The notes beneath the pieces were generated by a model that saw only the letters and a list, made by a program, of their open reading frames with translations, had not been told where the DNA came from and ran no database searches. Source: Traorella massiliensis (GTDB taxonomy: Bacteria; Bacillota_I; Bacilli_A; Erysipelotrichales; Erysipelotrichaceae). From it: 64,000 bases of DNA. Below are positions 24,741-34,041 of the stretch, in pieces (within the stretch, counting starts at the first letter, position 1; each line of letters opens with the position of its first letter). Made by a program: the position numbers and the translations under genes. Where the stretch lies: contig NZ_LT629968.1 of the NCBI RefSeq assembly GCF_900104665.1, positions 1-64,000 on the forward strand. The letters run 5' to 3'.

Positions 24741-27700
24741 ATATTTTTTCTTTAAAAGAATGAACAGGAAACAGGAAATGATGCATAGAAGAACATAAGA
24801 GAATCGTGAAATATCTCCGGTTTCAGATGATTTTGATGGTATAGGCATATTGGCAAAAGAAATTGCATAAGAATCATCTTGTTTCAAAAGAGTATCATCA
24901 ACAAAGACCCCTTCTTCACCAATTACTATTTTAACGATCTTATCACTAAGAAGATAACCTTCAGGTGCCTGGCTTTCTTTAAGATACCATGTTCCATAAG
25001 GAAGATTCATTTCTATACGTCCTTCCTCATCCGGCAATATATCCATAACTTTATTTTTACATTCTACATCATCATAAAGTGTAAATTTAATTGTATCAGA
25101 CAAAATTTTCTGAAAAGTTTGTGCATGAATCTTAGTGATTTGAAAATGAAACTGTTTCAATTCATTGACAATGTGTTCTCCTTGATTGATGAGCACCTTG
25201 ACTGTTTCTTCACTTGACGGATCAATAGAAAAATCATATTCTTTCTCATCTAAGATATATGCAGGATGTGTATTGATTTCTTTTAAGTAGTAATTTCCAA
25301 AAGGAAGACGTGGAATATGAAGAAATTGTCCTTTTTCATCGATACCTAACGTAGTAATTAATGTATCAGGTTCAATTACAGCATTGCCTTTGTGATCATA
25401 AATGTAGTCACGAGTATAAATTGCATATAAAACATCTTCATACGCTTTTTCATCTAAAGCATTATTTTCTTCTAGAAGCTTTGTAAATACAATGTCATAA
25501 TCTGGAAGATCATTTTTTAAAACAGAGTGAATTTCATAAGGAATTGTTGTATGTGTCGTTTTGATTTCAAACTCATGCTTTTCAGTGTTACTTATATATC
25601 CTAAAGGTGATTTTGTTTCTATGTAGTAATATTTTCCTACAGGAAGTTCTTTTGAACAGACACTTTCCCAAGAACTTTTTAAGACCTGTATTGCTTCATC
25701 TTTTTCATAATAGACATGTCCACCTAAAATAATGTCTTCAGCTGCATAGATAGTTATCTGGGCATCTGAGAGAAACTCTTCATTAAATTGTGGCATTTGC
25801 CCAGTGCCGGCACTACTTTGCCATGGAAGAGTATGAGTAAAAACTTCACCAATCTTTGAAAATTTTAAATGACCTGTATCTAATGTGTTGAACGCTTCAA
25901 AAGAATTGCTGATAACAGCATGGATCTGTTCTTTAAAGTGGGTATCAATATTAAAAACTTCATCCGATAAAAGAAAACCATAAGGAGCTTCAATTTCCTT
26001 TACATAATAGTGAATTTCATCATCTAAGGAAATTGGAAGATCTGCGTTGAATGTAAGCCTGCCATTCTCATCTGTAACAGCTTTTTCGATCAATGTATCA
26101 GCCGGCAATAAAATAATGCCATCAAGAACCAGATCCGTTTTAGTGTATAAGCCATAGATGGCACCGGATAATAAATTTCCTTCGTCATCTTTCTTTGTTA
26201 GTTCGATTGATACTTTCTGACGGTCATTTTTAAAACTGATCTTTTCTGAAACGACTTCTACGCTCTGTTTTTCATATTCAAGTTTTACTCTTTGAATTTC
26301 AGTGTTCAGTACCATGCCATTCTGTACCTTGATTTCTTCAATTCTATATTCACCTAATGGAAGCTTGCTGGATGTTGCATAGCCGTTAGTTCCGGTCGTA
26401 ATCGTTTCTGCGATTTCATCTTTTTCGTATAGAATGGTGCCATCATTGGATGGATCCATGATATTTGCATCTGCAATGATCTGGAATTCTGTATCGGACT
26501 GTCCTTTTGATTCATAATCAAAGGAATAGTTTCCATCATCGTTCTGATGGATGCCTGTGAAGACTTCGCCTTCTTTATATACCGTGATCTGTCCTTTAAC
26601 AGAAATATCTTCCATTTCAACCGTGATCACAGGTGTCCGACCATCTTCACCAGCTTCATATACACCATCCTCTGAAACCGTAAATTTTACTGGCTCAGTG
26701 TTCAATACATAGCCATTTGGAGCCGTAATCTCTTCCAGCTGATAGTTACCGTACATGATAACATCATTTAAATAAACGATGCCCTGATCTGTCGTTGACC
26801 ATGTGTCTACGGTGTGGGGAATAGGGAACCAGACAAACTGAGTCAAATATTCATTCGTATCAAGATTCTTAATTTTGAAAGTCGTATTTGGCAGTAAAAC
26901 AGTCTTGCCGGTTTCAGCATCTTTCTTCACAAGTTTCAGCATACCTTCAAATGGCGCATCATTCATGATGATCCAAGGCTGAGGTTCATCGCTGTCTTCA
27001 GTGATCGTAACAATGAAATCATCAACTTTGTAATGCTCATCCGGTACTTTTGTTTCTTTTACGATGTAAACTCCATAAGGAAGTCTTTGTGATTCAAGGT
27101 ATCCTTTGGAATCAGTCGTTGAAACATCATAGGCTGGTGCATGATCCCATCCCATTTCATCCACATCTGATTTCAATTTAGCTGTAAATTCTGCCCCTTC
27201 CAGTGCAGGGGTTTCGCCTGTAGAGCCATCAGTACCGATCTTGATCAGACTATATGCCTGTTCATTCGGTTTATCCTTGTGCGTTACAGAAACACTTACA
27301 TTTGGAGTATTATGGTCTTTATATTCCAGATCAGCCGTTACATCTACAGTGTTGACTACGACAGTTCCATTAGACAAGACTTCATGAACATTATAAGATC
27401 CCAGATGCAGATCTGTCCAAGTAATTTGTCCATTGACATCAGTCTTTTTCGTTGTGTTAGGAATCAGGCTATCTTTCGCATACAATACACTGCCATCAGC
27501 TGGATCAAGAATATCCTCATGGGCATGAAGCTCATAAGTAACACCTTCCAGTGTAGCATCACCCGTCATTCCAGTTTCAGTTTCATCAAACTCTTTAGTC
27601 AAAGTAATACTTCCTTTAACAGGCCGATTGGAGATGGTTCCTTCTTCTACCTCTCCATTTTCATTGATGAAAAACTCTAAAACAGTATCGTCATTCAGTA

Positions 27701-29342
27701 TGTATTTTTCAGGTGTACGTTTTTCTCTTACTGAATAATGTCCGTAAGGAAGATTTGAGAAAGTAACTGAACCATCAGTTCCAGTTGTAGCTGTCTGAAT
27801 CACTTCATCATTCCAGTTCAATAGTTCAAATGTTGCGGGAGCATCTGTCACTGTCTTGCCGCTATCGGCATCTTTCTTAAAGACCTTGATGCTTCCTTTG
27901 ATTACTTGATCGGTTACCGTCTGTCTGACAATCACATTTGCCTGATGACCGGTGGTAACCGTTACCTCATATCTTGCAGTATCCTTTTGATAGCCAGTCG
28001 GCTCTTTTGTTTCATAGAGCATATATTTTCCTGCATAAAGATTTTCCCATGGATTCATGGAGCCATTAGATACAGTGGTTCGTTGCCCTATTATCGTACC
28101 AGATTTTAGAACAACTTCACCAGTTGATGGATGAATGATATCCTCTGCAACTGCCAGTTCATAGATGGCTCCTTGCAAAGTTGCCTCACCTTGTGGCGCA
28201 CTTCCCGTTTCAGCATCCTGTTTTATTGCGATAATACTTCCTTTACCAATCGTATTGGTTTGAGTATAAGTAACCGTTTCATTCGACTGTATCATAACTG
28301 ATTTGATTGATGGATCTAATACTAAGCCTTCTGGTACAGAAATTTCTTGGATATATACTGTTTGAGGTAATAAATCTTGAATCGCTACAGAGCCATCATT
28401 ACCTGTTGTATATGTACCAATTGGATTGCTCATATCAGCATTATAACTAATTCTAAAGCTAGTGTTTGATACATGATTACCTTCATTATCCTGCTTAACT
28501 ATATTTAATGAACCATAATGTTTTACATTGATATGTAATGAGGCACTTGCATAATTAGTTAACTTCAATGTACTAACTGCTTGCGAATCTGTTCCTATAT
28601 TTTTTACGGCAAATAAAACCCCCATACTTGATGACATGATATTCTGTTTCAGATGAATAGTAGCATTTTCATCAGCCTCAGAGCCTGCTGTTATAGTAAG
28701 CTGATCATTTGTTTTTGATAGGGTTAGACCTTTCGATGCTGATACTGTGTATTGATCCAATATATGATTGGTGTCAGTTAATGTAATACTCTCATTTTGG
28801 TTCAAAGAAATAGTTTGTCCATCAAAAGAAGGCTTTACTTCCATTTGATTGACTTTATCTAGGACATTCTTTTTCCAGGCCTCCATACTTTTTGGAGTTG
28901 GATATTTAGTTGGATGAAGATAATGACCTCCATCTTCTCTGCCACCTAATTCATCCCAAATTAGATTCTGTGTCAATACATAATTATCTTCGGTTGGATT
29001 AATGTCATAACCAAAATATTTAATATAAGTTAAACGTTTCTGCATTTCTAATGAAATAGGCTGATTGTTCACGATGATGTTTGAAAAAGAAATTTCGTTA
29101 TTTGACCCAACATGGACAATATGCCCAGGCTCAATACAAAATGCTGTTTCACCATCAATCGTAATCAAAGCTGGCTTTCCAGTCTGATTTCCCCAGCTCG
29201 CATACCATCCGTCAAAAGGAAAGCTTATCTCAACATGATGCGAGGTAGCTTTTACAGCAATGCCATTTGAAAGAGTTCCAATAGCACATAATAAAGCTAA
29301 TAAAACGTTAAAAATAGAAGAATTCTTTTTAGATACTTTCAT
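24726..29342 (-). CDS. Large thioester / Cna-B repeat surface protein
   Basis: 1,538 residues. Residues 1-33 form a signal peptide. An N-terminal thioester adhesin domain follows: Cys69 in AFCIEPG and Gln125 in YVLTQNLIWDEL are the expected thioester pair. At least eleven Cna-B/SpaA-like modules come next, each ending in a Y-x-[VLI]-x-E-x-x-x-P-x-G-Y type E-motif, as in YQLEEITAPNGYVLN and YYVKEIEAPYGFLLSD; lysines in VKKDAETGK repeats could form isopeptide bonds. The C-terminus is a wall-sorting-like tail (SSETGD, hydrophobic helix, KKKYEDAY). The LP of a classic LPxTG is missing. The start was set by AGGAGGAG before ATG 29342. No sortase or pilin partner is in the window. Confidence 0.88.
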   Translation of the reverse strand: MKVSKKNSSIFNVLLALLCAIGTLSNGIAVKATSHHVEISFPFDGWYASWGNQTGKPALITIDGETAFCIEPGHIVHVGSNNEISFSNIIVNNQPISLEMQKRLTYIKYFGYDINPTEDNYVLTQNLIWDELGGREDGGHYLHPTKYPTPKSMEAWKKNVLDKVNQMEVKPSFDGQTISLNQNESITLTDTNHILDQYTVSASKGLTLSKTNDQLTITAGSEADENATIHLKQNIMSSSMGVLFAVKNIGTDSQAVSTLKLTNYASASLHINVKHYGSLNIVKQDNEGNHVSNTSFRISYNADMSNPIGTYTTGNDGSVAIQDLLPQTVYIQEISVPEGLVLDPSIKSVMIQSNETVTYTQTNTIGKGSIIAIKQDAETGSAPQGEATLQGAIYELAVAEDIIHPSTGEVVLKSGTIIGQRTTVSNGSMNPWENLYAGKYMLYETKEPTGYQKDTARYEVTVTTGHQANVIVRQTVTDQVIKGSIKVFKKDADSGKTVTDAPATFELLNWNDEVIQTATTGTDGSVTFSNLPYGHYSVREKRTPEKYILNDDTVLEFFINENGEVEEGTISNRPVKGSITLTKEFDETETGMTGDATLEGVTYELHAHEDILDPADGSVLYAKDSLIPNTTKKTDVNGQITWTDLHLGSYNVHEVLSNGTVVVNTVDVTADLEYKDHNTPNVSVSVTHKDKPNEQAYSLIKIGTDGSTGETPALEGAEFTAKLKSDVDEMGWDHAPAYDVSTTDSKGYLESQRLPYGVYIVKETKVPDEHYKVDDFIVTITEDSDEPQPWIIMNDAPFEGMLKLVKKDAETGKTVLLPNTTFKIKNLDTNEYLTQFVWFPIPHTVDTWSTTDQGIVYLNDVIMYGNYQLEEITAPNGYVLNTEPVKFTVSEDGVYEAGEDGRTPVITVEMEDISVKGQITVYKEGEVFTGIHQNDDGNYSFDYESKGQSDTEFQIIADANIMDPSNDGTILYEKDEIAETITTGTNGYATSSKLPLGEYRIEEIKVQNGMVLNTEIQRVKLEYEKQSVEVVSEKISFKNDRQKVSIELTKKDDEGNLLSGAIYGLYTKTDLVLDGIILLPADTLIEKAVTDENGRLTFNADLPISLDDEIHYYVKEIEAPYGFLLSDEVFNIDTHFKEQIHAVISNSFEAFNTLDTGHLKFSKIGEVFTHTLPWQSSAGTGQMPQFNEEFLSDAQITIYAAEDIILGGHVYYEKDEAIQVLKSSWESVCSKELPVGKYYYIETKSPLGYISNTEKHEFEIKTTHTTIPYEIHSVLKNDLPDYDIVFTKLLEENNALDEKAYEDVLYAIYTRDYIYDHKGNAVIEPDTLITTLGIDEKGQFLHIPRLPFGNYYLKEINTHPAYILDEKEYDFSIDPSSEETVKVLINQGEHIVNELKQFHFQITKIHAQTFQKILSDTIKFTLYDDVECKNKVMDILPDEEGRIEMNLPYGTWYLKESQAPEGYLLSDKIVKIVIGEEGVFVDDTLLKQDDSYAISFANMPIPSKSSETGDISRFSYVLLCIISCFLFILLKKKYEDAY

Positions 29343-29469
29343 ACTTCTGCTCCTCCTACTATTCTTATATGCACCAAAACTCAAAAAAGGAAAAAATTTT
29401 CAAAAAATTATAGAATTTAATAAGTTGCTGTAAAAAATAAGACATTATATAATATTAAGGGGGGGATCA

Positions 29470-30054
29470 ATGAGGCTGATATATCGATATTTTATAGACG
29501 CTATTCAATCTTATAAACGTTTATTTATAATTTCGCTTATAATTGTTTTTCTCATGACCATAATGAATATGGTGCTTCCTTATGGAATTCGCTTATATTT
29601 AGATGTTCTAATAGAGAATGGAAATTGGCAGTATTTTATAATGGGACTTATATTGTTTGAGGGATATTTGTTGATATGTACACTAGTTAAAATAATCTGG
29701 TATGCTTCTTTGGATAATTTTGGTGGTCAATATATTAAGGATCTAGAACTTGAAATGGAAACAGCCATTTCTCAAACATCATTAAAGAAAATTGATGAAT
29801 TGAGTCTTAATAGAATCAAGCATATCATGTATGCCGATTTATTAGATGTTTTTAGAGTGATTGGACACCATATGCCATCTGTGTTTGGTTCGCTTTTGGT
29901 AATTGTAGCTATATTGATATTAGCTGTCGTATATGATCCACTCGTTACATTATTTCTCTTTTTTTCTTTGATCATAGGTCTTTGTATTTCTTTCTTTTCA
30001 AGAAAAACTATCGCAAAGATGGCGAGCAATACAAATAGTGCATTAAAAAAATGA
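29470..30054 (+). CDS. ABC transporter, N-terminal membrane part (split gene)
   Basis: 194 residues with about four membrane helices (near 16-36, 53-75, 135-155, 158-176), matching the first two thirds of an ABC exporter membrane domain. It stops abruptly at TGA after a run of seven A residues. The remainder of the membrane domain and the ATPase continue in the -1 frame from 30051. GGGGGGA precedes the ATG. Joined, the two products would give about 548 residues, a normal half-transporter length. This could be a frameshift mutation, a slippage or programmed frameshift site, or a genuinely split gene with ATGA coupling. Confidence 0.65.
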   Translation: MRLIYRYFIDAIQSYKRLFIISLIIVFLMTIMNMVLPYGIRLYLDVLIENGNWQYFIMGLILFEGYLLICTLVKIIWYASLDNFGGQYIKDLELEMETAISQTSLKKIDELSLNRIKHIMYADLLDVFRVIGHHMPSVFGSLLVIVAILILAVVYDPLVTLFLFFSLIIGLCISFFSRKTIAKMASNTNSALKK

Positions 30055-31115
30055 ACACAGATACGAATGAATTTATTGATTTAATGATGTTGCATCAAAC
30101 AAATCATATTTTAGATTATTTTTTGAACAAAACTTCTTCTACTATCCATAGCTTTATTCAAACAGCTAAAAGAGAAGATAAGATTATATACTTTTTTACA
30201 GGTCTGGTGAATAATTATAATACATTATTTAGAATAGCTTTATCGGCTTTTTTATCATTACCTGTAATAAATGGTTCCATTGTAAATTTAGTATTTTTTA
30301 CATTATTATCAAATATAGTCATGGAAGAGGGCCAAAAGCTAGAGCAACTTATCCAACAAATCATGAAATCATACATTAGTTTTGAAAATGTAGAGAAGCT
30401 CAAAAGTCTGCAGCCTCGTCAATTAGAAAATACAACGTTAAATGATATTGAAAGCATTAAATTTCATAATGTTTCGTTTTCGTATCAAGAAAATTCAAAG
30501 CATATTTTTGAAAATATAAACTGTGAATTTAAAAAGAATGACTGTATACGCCTTATAGGAGAAAATGGTAGTGGGAAATCAACGCTAGTGAAAATGATTT
30601 TAGGTTTATACTCACCTGATAGTGGGTCGGTTACAATCAACGATAGAAACATAGCTGATTATACTCAAGAAAGTCTGAATAGTGAAATTCTTTATTTAAG
30701 TCAGGAAGAGAAATTTCTCAATACTACAATTGAAGAATATTTAAGAATCATTTCGAATGATAATATTGATAATAATAAAATTGATAAATGTTCTCAGTTT
30801 GCACATTTTGACGTCAGAATGGATACTGTAATTGAAAATAATGGGCAGTCTTTATCAGCTGGGCAACAAAAGAAGCTATTGCTGATGAAACTTTTGCTCA
30901 GAATTGAAACATCTTCGGTTATTATTTTAGATGAGGTAGAGGCAGGACTGGATCAGCCAACAAAACAACGATATTATGATTTTATAAATCAAAGCTGTCG
31001 AGATTTAAATAAGATATTCATAGTTATCAGTCATGAAAAAAATGCTGATTTTATCTCTTTCAATAAAGAGGTCCAAATTATAAATGGTAAAATGTTTATC
31101 AGTAGTTTAAAGTAA
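30051..31115 (+). CDS. ABC transporter, C-terminal membrane part plus ATPase
   Basis: 354 residues. The first ~120 are the end of an exporter membrane domain; the rest is an ATPase with Walker A GENGSGKST, signature LSAGQQKK, Walker B VIILDEVEAGLD and H-loop VISHEK, all compatible with function. The ATG overlaps the TGA of the preceding ORF (ATGA) but has no Shine-Dalgarno sequence of its own beyond the A-run. The intact catalytic motifs argue against long-standing decay. It lies between the giant surface protein (divergent) and a small membrane protein, in the same direction as the latter. Confidence 0.7.
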   Translation: MNTDTNEFIDLMMLHQTNHILDYFLNKTSSTIHSFIQTAKREDKIIYFFTGLVNNYNTLFRIALSAFLSLPVINGSIVNLVFFTLLSNIVMEEGQKLEQLIQQIMKSYISFENVEKLKSLQPRQLENTTLNDIESIKFHNVSFSYQENSKHIFENINCEFKKNDCIRLIGENGSGKSTLVKMILGLYSPDSGSVTINDRNIADYTQESLNSEILYLSQEEKFLNTTIEEYLRIISNDNIDNNKIDKCSQFAHFDVRMDTVIENNGQSLSAGQQKKLLLMKLLLRIETSSVIILDEVEAGLDQPTKQRYYDFINQSCRDLNKIFIVISHEKNADFISFNKEVQIINGKMFISSLK

Positions 31116-31152
31116 TAGAAATAGTTATTATAAAAAAGAAAGAAGGATTTTA

Positions 31153-31482
31153 ATGGAAGTATTTCAAATAATCAAAAAAATGGAGTTTTATGAACATGAG
31201 TTTACTTTCAAAAATAATGTATATACGTTAGAAATTGAAGGTTCTTTATATAAATTATTATGGAATCTTGATTTAATCATGTATTTTTTCTTTGCGGCTG
31301 ATCTGTTTCTTTCTATAGATAGTCTTTATCAAAGAACAGAATCTTTTTGGATGACTTTTTTGATATTGATAGCAGCCCTTGTTGTTTTTACTTATGTTAT
31401 ACGTTATATTTTTAGATTTGAGATACGAAAATATATCTGTCGTAAGAAAAAAGTTAAGATAAGTAAAAAAGAACACATATAA
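31153..31482 (+). CDS. Small membrane protein (109 aa)
   Basis: Two hydrophobic segments (about 40-55 and 68-90) and a very basic C-terminus rich in lysine. GAAGGAT precedes the ATG. It is 37 bp after the ABC transporter and ends at a strong terminator. Its last ~30 codons, the terminator and about 60 bp beyond are repeated, with small differences, at 40571-40759, where they form the remnant of a related gene. Function unknown; co-transcription with the ABC gene suggests an accessory or immunity-like role, which is inference. Confidence 0.6.
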   Translation: MEVFQIIKKMEFYEHEFTFKNNVYTLEIEGSLYKLLWNLDLIMYFFFAADLFLSIDSLYQRTESFWMTFLILIAALVVFTYVIRYIFRFEIRKYICRKKKVKISKKEHI

Positions 31483-31580
31483 AAACATTACCGATAAATA
31501 TGATTTCGGTAATGTTTTTTTAATAACATAAATGAATTATTAGGGAGAAATGTAACTTCTCATATCAGCAATTCTTTCCA
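31392..31580 (+). repeat. Direct repeat, left copy (~190 bp)
   Basis: Matches 40571-40759: the last third of a small membrane-protein gene, its terminator and ~60 bp of flanking sequence. The noncoding part is almost identical; the coding part differs at several bases, some of them amino-acid changing (for example YVIRYIF here, YVIRHIF there). The two copies bracket the PTS/GH1/decarboxylase block. Confidence 0.85.
31481..31521 (+). terminator. Terminator after small membrane-protein gene
   Basis: 13-bp stem AAAACATTACCGA / TCGGTAATGTTTT with a ten-base loop and a T7 run. The identical hairpin recurs at 40660-40700 within the right-hand direct repeat. Confidence 0.88.
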
Positions 31581-31684
31581 AAACTATATATCAGTGGATA
31601 TTCACGAGGCAAATAAATTCGTCCAAAATTAATACTGATTATATAATATATGAACTTCGCATGAAGAAATACTGTAAGAGTGAT

Positions 31685-33571
31685 TTACAATTGTGAGATA
31701 AACTCACTTAAATCTTTAGAATGAATCAACTTAGGAATTTTTGAAGTGTCGGATAAAGAGCGTATGATAGAGTCATAAACTGTTTTAAAGATTTTCTTAT
31801 CCTGTTTGGAAATGGTAATTAACAAGACGATATGAATAAGAGAATCATCCCATTGAATACCTTTTTCTGATATCAAAACCGTAAACATCGTTTTCGTATT
31901 AGAAAAATCCATCGAATGCGGAATAGCAAATGTATGAAAGAAACAGGTTGTTGATAGGCTTTCCCGGTAGAGTACTTTTTCAGTATATCCTTGTTTTTCT
32001 AAACCAAAACCAATAATTTTTTCACAAAGAAAGCGAATAGCACTTTCCTTAGTAGAATATGCATCTGTCTTAAAAAACAGATGTTCATGGAAATAAGAAG
32101 ATAATACTTTATTTTTGTTTGCAATATCTTTTTCAATCAGTTTTTCATTGATTGCATGATAGATCTTCAACTCATCAGCAACCGTATATAACGGAGAAAT
32201 GATGATGACTTTTTTGCCAATAATGTTGATTGGCTTGATTGAAATAATTAAATCTACATTGTAGTCAATATTAATATCATCTTCATCGGGAGTAACAACT
32301 GTCAGATCGATATAATCCTTATGGTACTTTAATATTTGAGCAGAAACAGTATCTATCAAATTCAGATAATCGCTGCAGATCAATAGAATTTTCACTTTTA
32401 TCAGGTCAACTTCAGAGGCATTCATCAAAAGGCCGATATGAACAGCAATGAAGCCAATTTCCGAATCAGATATCTCTATATGGAACTCATCAGCTATCTT
32501 TTTTGAAATATGGATGGAAACTTCAAAAACAAATGGACAATTTTTCTTTAAGGTATCTAAGATATCATTTGAAATTAATTGATTATTTCTAATTCTTTTG
32601 ATCATTCCATCAATATGCATGGCAAAGTTTTGCAGGGATTTGAAATAATCAATTGAAAACATATAATAGTTAAAGGTTTCTGAAAGAATCTGATCAATTC
32701 TACGAATAAAATCTGGAGCTAAAACAGGGTTTGTTTTCTCATTTGAATGTAAATATTCCTGATTTTTTATTTGTCCAGACAGTAGCAAGGCAATATAAAT
32801 GATATCTTCTTCATGTGGTTGAATATTCCAGTGTAAGGAATAACTTTTACAAATATCTTTGGAAATCTGATATTCTACAGACTGCTGATCTACATAGTTT
32901 TTCGGCAGATCTTTAATATAGATGGCAGATTTCATTCTAAATAGTGCAATTGTAATATTCAGATATAAATTAAATGAGTAGTTTTTATCAACATAATAGC
33001 CATGTCTGTTGATTGACTCATTTACAATTGTTTGTATTCTGGTGAAATTCAGTTGATCGAAATATTTTGAAATATTGTTTATGGAATTGAAAGTAGAACT
33101 TGTTTCTTCTTTGATCAGCTCCATGATCAGCTTTCTTTTGTAATATTCACTACCTTCGATAGAGATGGATCCTCGTTCACGTTTCAGCTCAAGGTTATGA
33201 TCCGCTAGTATTTTACTGATTTTTTTGATCTCTTTTTCAAGAGTGCTTACTGAAATATATAACTTGTCTGCAAGCTGATTGATATTGTATGTTTTATTTT
33301 TCTTGATCAGCCGCCGAAGAATGATATGTGTATTGTTGGTATTTTCGACAAATAGTGAAGGATCGATCTGTGATAACACAGTTGGATCGATCTTATAGCC
33401 ATACGGTGTATTTATGATTAAATTTGTTTTTTTATTAATATATGCAATATCGTTCTGAATGGTCCTTTTTGAATAATTTAAAAGCTGCGATAGTCTTTCG
33501 CAGGTAATAGTATCATTCTGATTTGTAATCAAATGGATGATTTTCAGTTGCCTATCTGTAAATTGATTCAT
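31685..33571 (-). CDS. PRD-containing PTS-linked transcriptional regulator (LicR/BglG type)
   Basis: 628 residues from MNQFTDRQ. Domain order by pattern: two N-terminal helix-turn-helix segments (about 10-60 and 85-120), two PRD modules (about 170-390), an EIIB-like fold (KILLICSDYLNL near 400) and a C-terminal fructose-type EIIA domain whose histidine is in FAIPHSMDF. Such activators are phosphorylated by HPr and EIIB and switch on the adjacent sugar PTS. It is divergent from the EIIA-EIIC-EIIB genes, 132 bp away, which are its likely targets. GGTGAAG precedes the chosen ATG. Confidence 0.88.
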   Translation of the reverse strand: MNQFTDRQLKIIHLITNQNDTITCERLSQLLNYSKRTIQNDIAYINKKTNLIINTPYGYKIDPTVLSQIDPSLFVENTNNTHIILRRLIKKNKTYNINQLADKLYISVSTLEKEIKKISKILADHNLELKRERGSISIEGSEYYKRKLIMELIKEETSSTFNSINNISKYFDQLNFTRIQTIVNESINRHGYYVDKNYSFNLYLNITIALFRMKSAIYIKDLPKNYVDQQSVEYQISKDICKSYSLHWNIQPHEEDIIYIALLLSGQIKNQEYLHSNEKTNPVLAPDFIRRIDQILSETFNYYMFSIDYFKSLQNFAMHIDGMIKRIRNNQLISNDILDTLKKNCPFVFEVSIHISKKIADEFHIEISDSEIGFIAVHIGLLMNASEVDLIKVKILLICSDYLNLIDTVSAQILKYHKDYIDLTVVTPDEDDINIDYNVDLIISIKPINIIGKKVIIISPLYTVADELKIYHAINEKLIEKDIANKNKVLSSYFHEHLFFKTDAYSTKESAIRFLCEKIIGFGLEKQGYTEKVLYRESLSTTCFFHTFAIPHSMDFSNTKTMFTVLISEKGIQWDDSLIHIVLLITISKQDKKIFKTVYDSIIRSLSDTSKIPKLIHSKDLSEFISQL

Positions 33572-33703
33572 ATTCTTCACCACTTATATTATAATCTATC
33601 CTTTTTTCATTTCAATTTTTTATTTACCAGGGGGTACGCAAAAACAAAAATGCACAACATGAGTGTTTGTTATAGAATGATGCCAAGGAGGAAAGCGATA
33701 GAT

Positions 33704-34030
33704 ATGGAAAAATCACAAGTACAGTTATTAGCGTTTCAATTGATTGCACATTCTGGAGATGCGCTAAATCACTTTAACCTTGCTTTAGACAATGCAGAGG
33801 AGGGAAAGTTTCAAGAAGCTCAAAAAGAGATTCATGAAGGAGATAAAGCGCTTGTGGCAGCACATAAAGCACAGACGGGCATGCTTACTTTCGAAGCGAG
33901 AAATGAAGTCATAGAATATAGTGTTATCATGATGCATGCCCAGGATCATCTTATGACAACGCTGAATTATGAACGGTTTGCAAAAAGGCTGATCAAGTTG
34001 TATGAAAAGATGCTTAACGAAAAAGAATAA
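33704..34030 (+). CDS. celC: PTS EIIA, lactose/cellobiose family
   Basis: 108 residues, all-helical, with the phospho-accepting histidine in SVIMMHAQDHLM (His78) and the motif VAAHKAQTGM at about 51-60. It starts at ATG 33704; AAGGAGG lies 12 bp upstream, a slightly long spacing. It heads an EIIA-EIIC-EIIB operon and transfers phosphate from HPr to the EIIB encoded two genes later. The gene order and the divergent PRD regulator are typical of cellobiose/beta-glucoside systems. Confidence 0.85.
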   Translation: MEKSQVQLLAFQLIAHSGDALNHFNLALDNAEEGKFQEAQKEIHEGDKALVAAHKAQTGMLTFEARNEVIEYSVIMMHAQDHLMTTLNYERFAKRLIKLYEKMLNEKE

Positions 34031-34041
34031 AGGAGGAAAAA

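Noticed and set aside
24726-29342. Several long reading frames opposite the surface-protein gene
   Set aside because: They lack ribosome sites and signal, and mirror the repeat structure of the true gene; treated as shadows.
31580-31684. Second small gene in the interval after the left direct repeat
   Set aside because: Only very short frames without ribosome sites; the interval appears noncoding.
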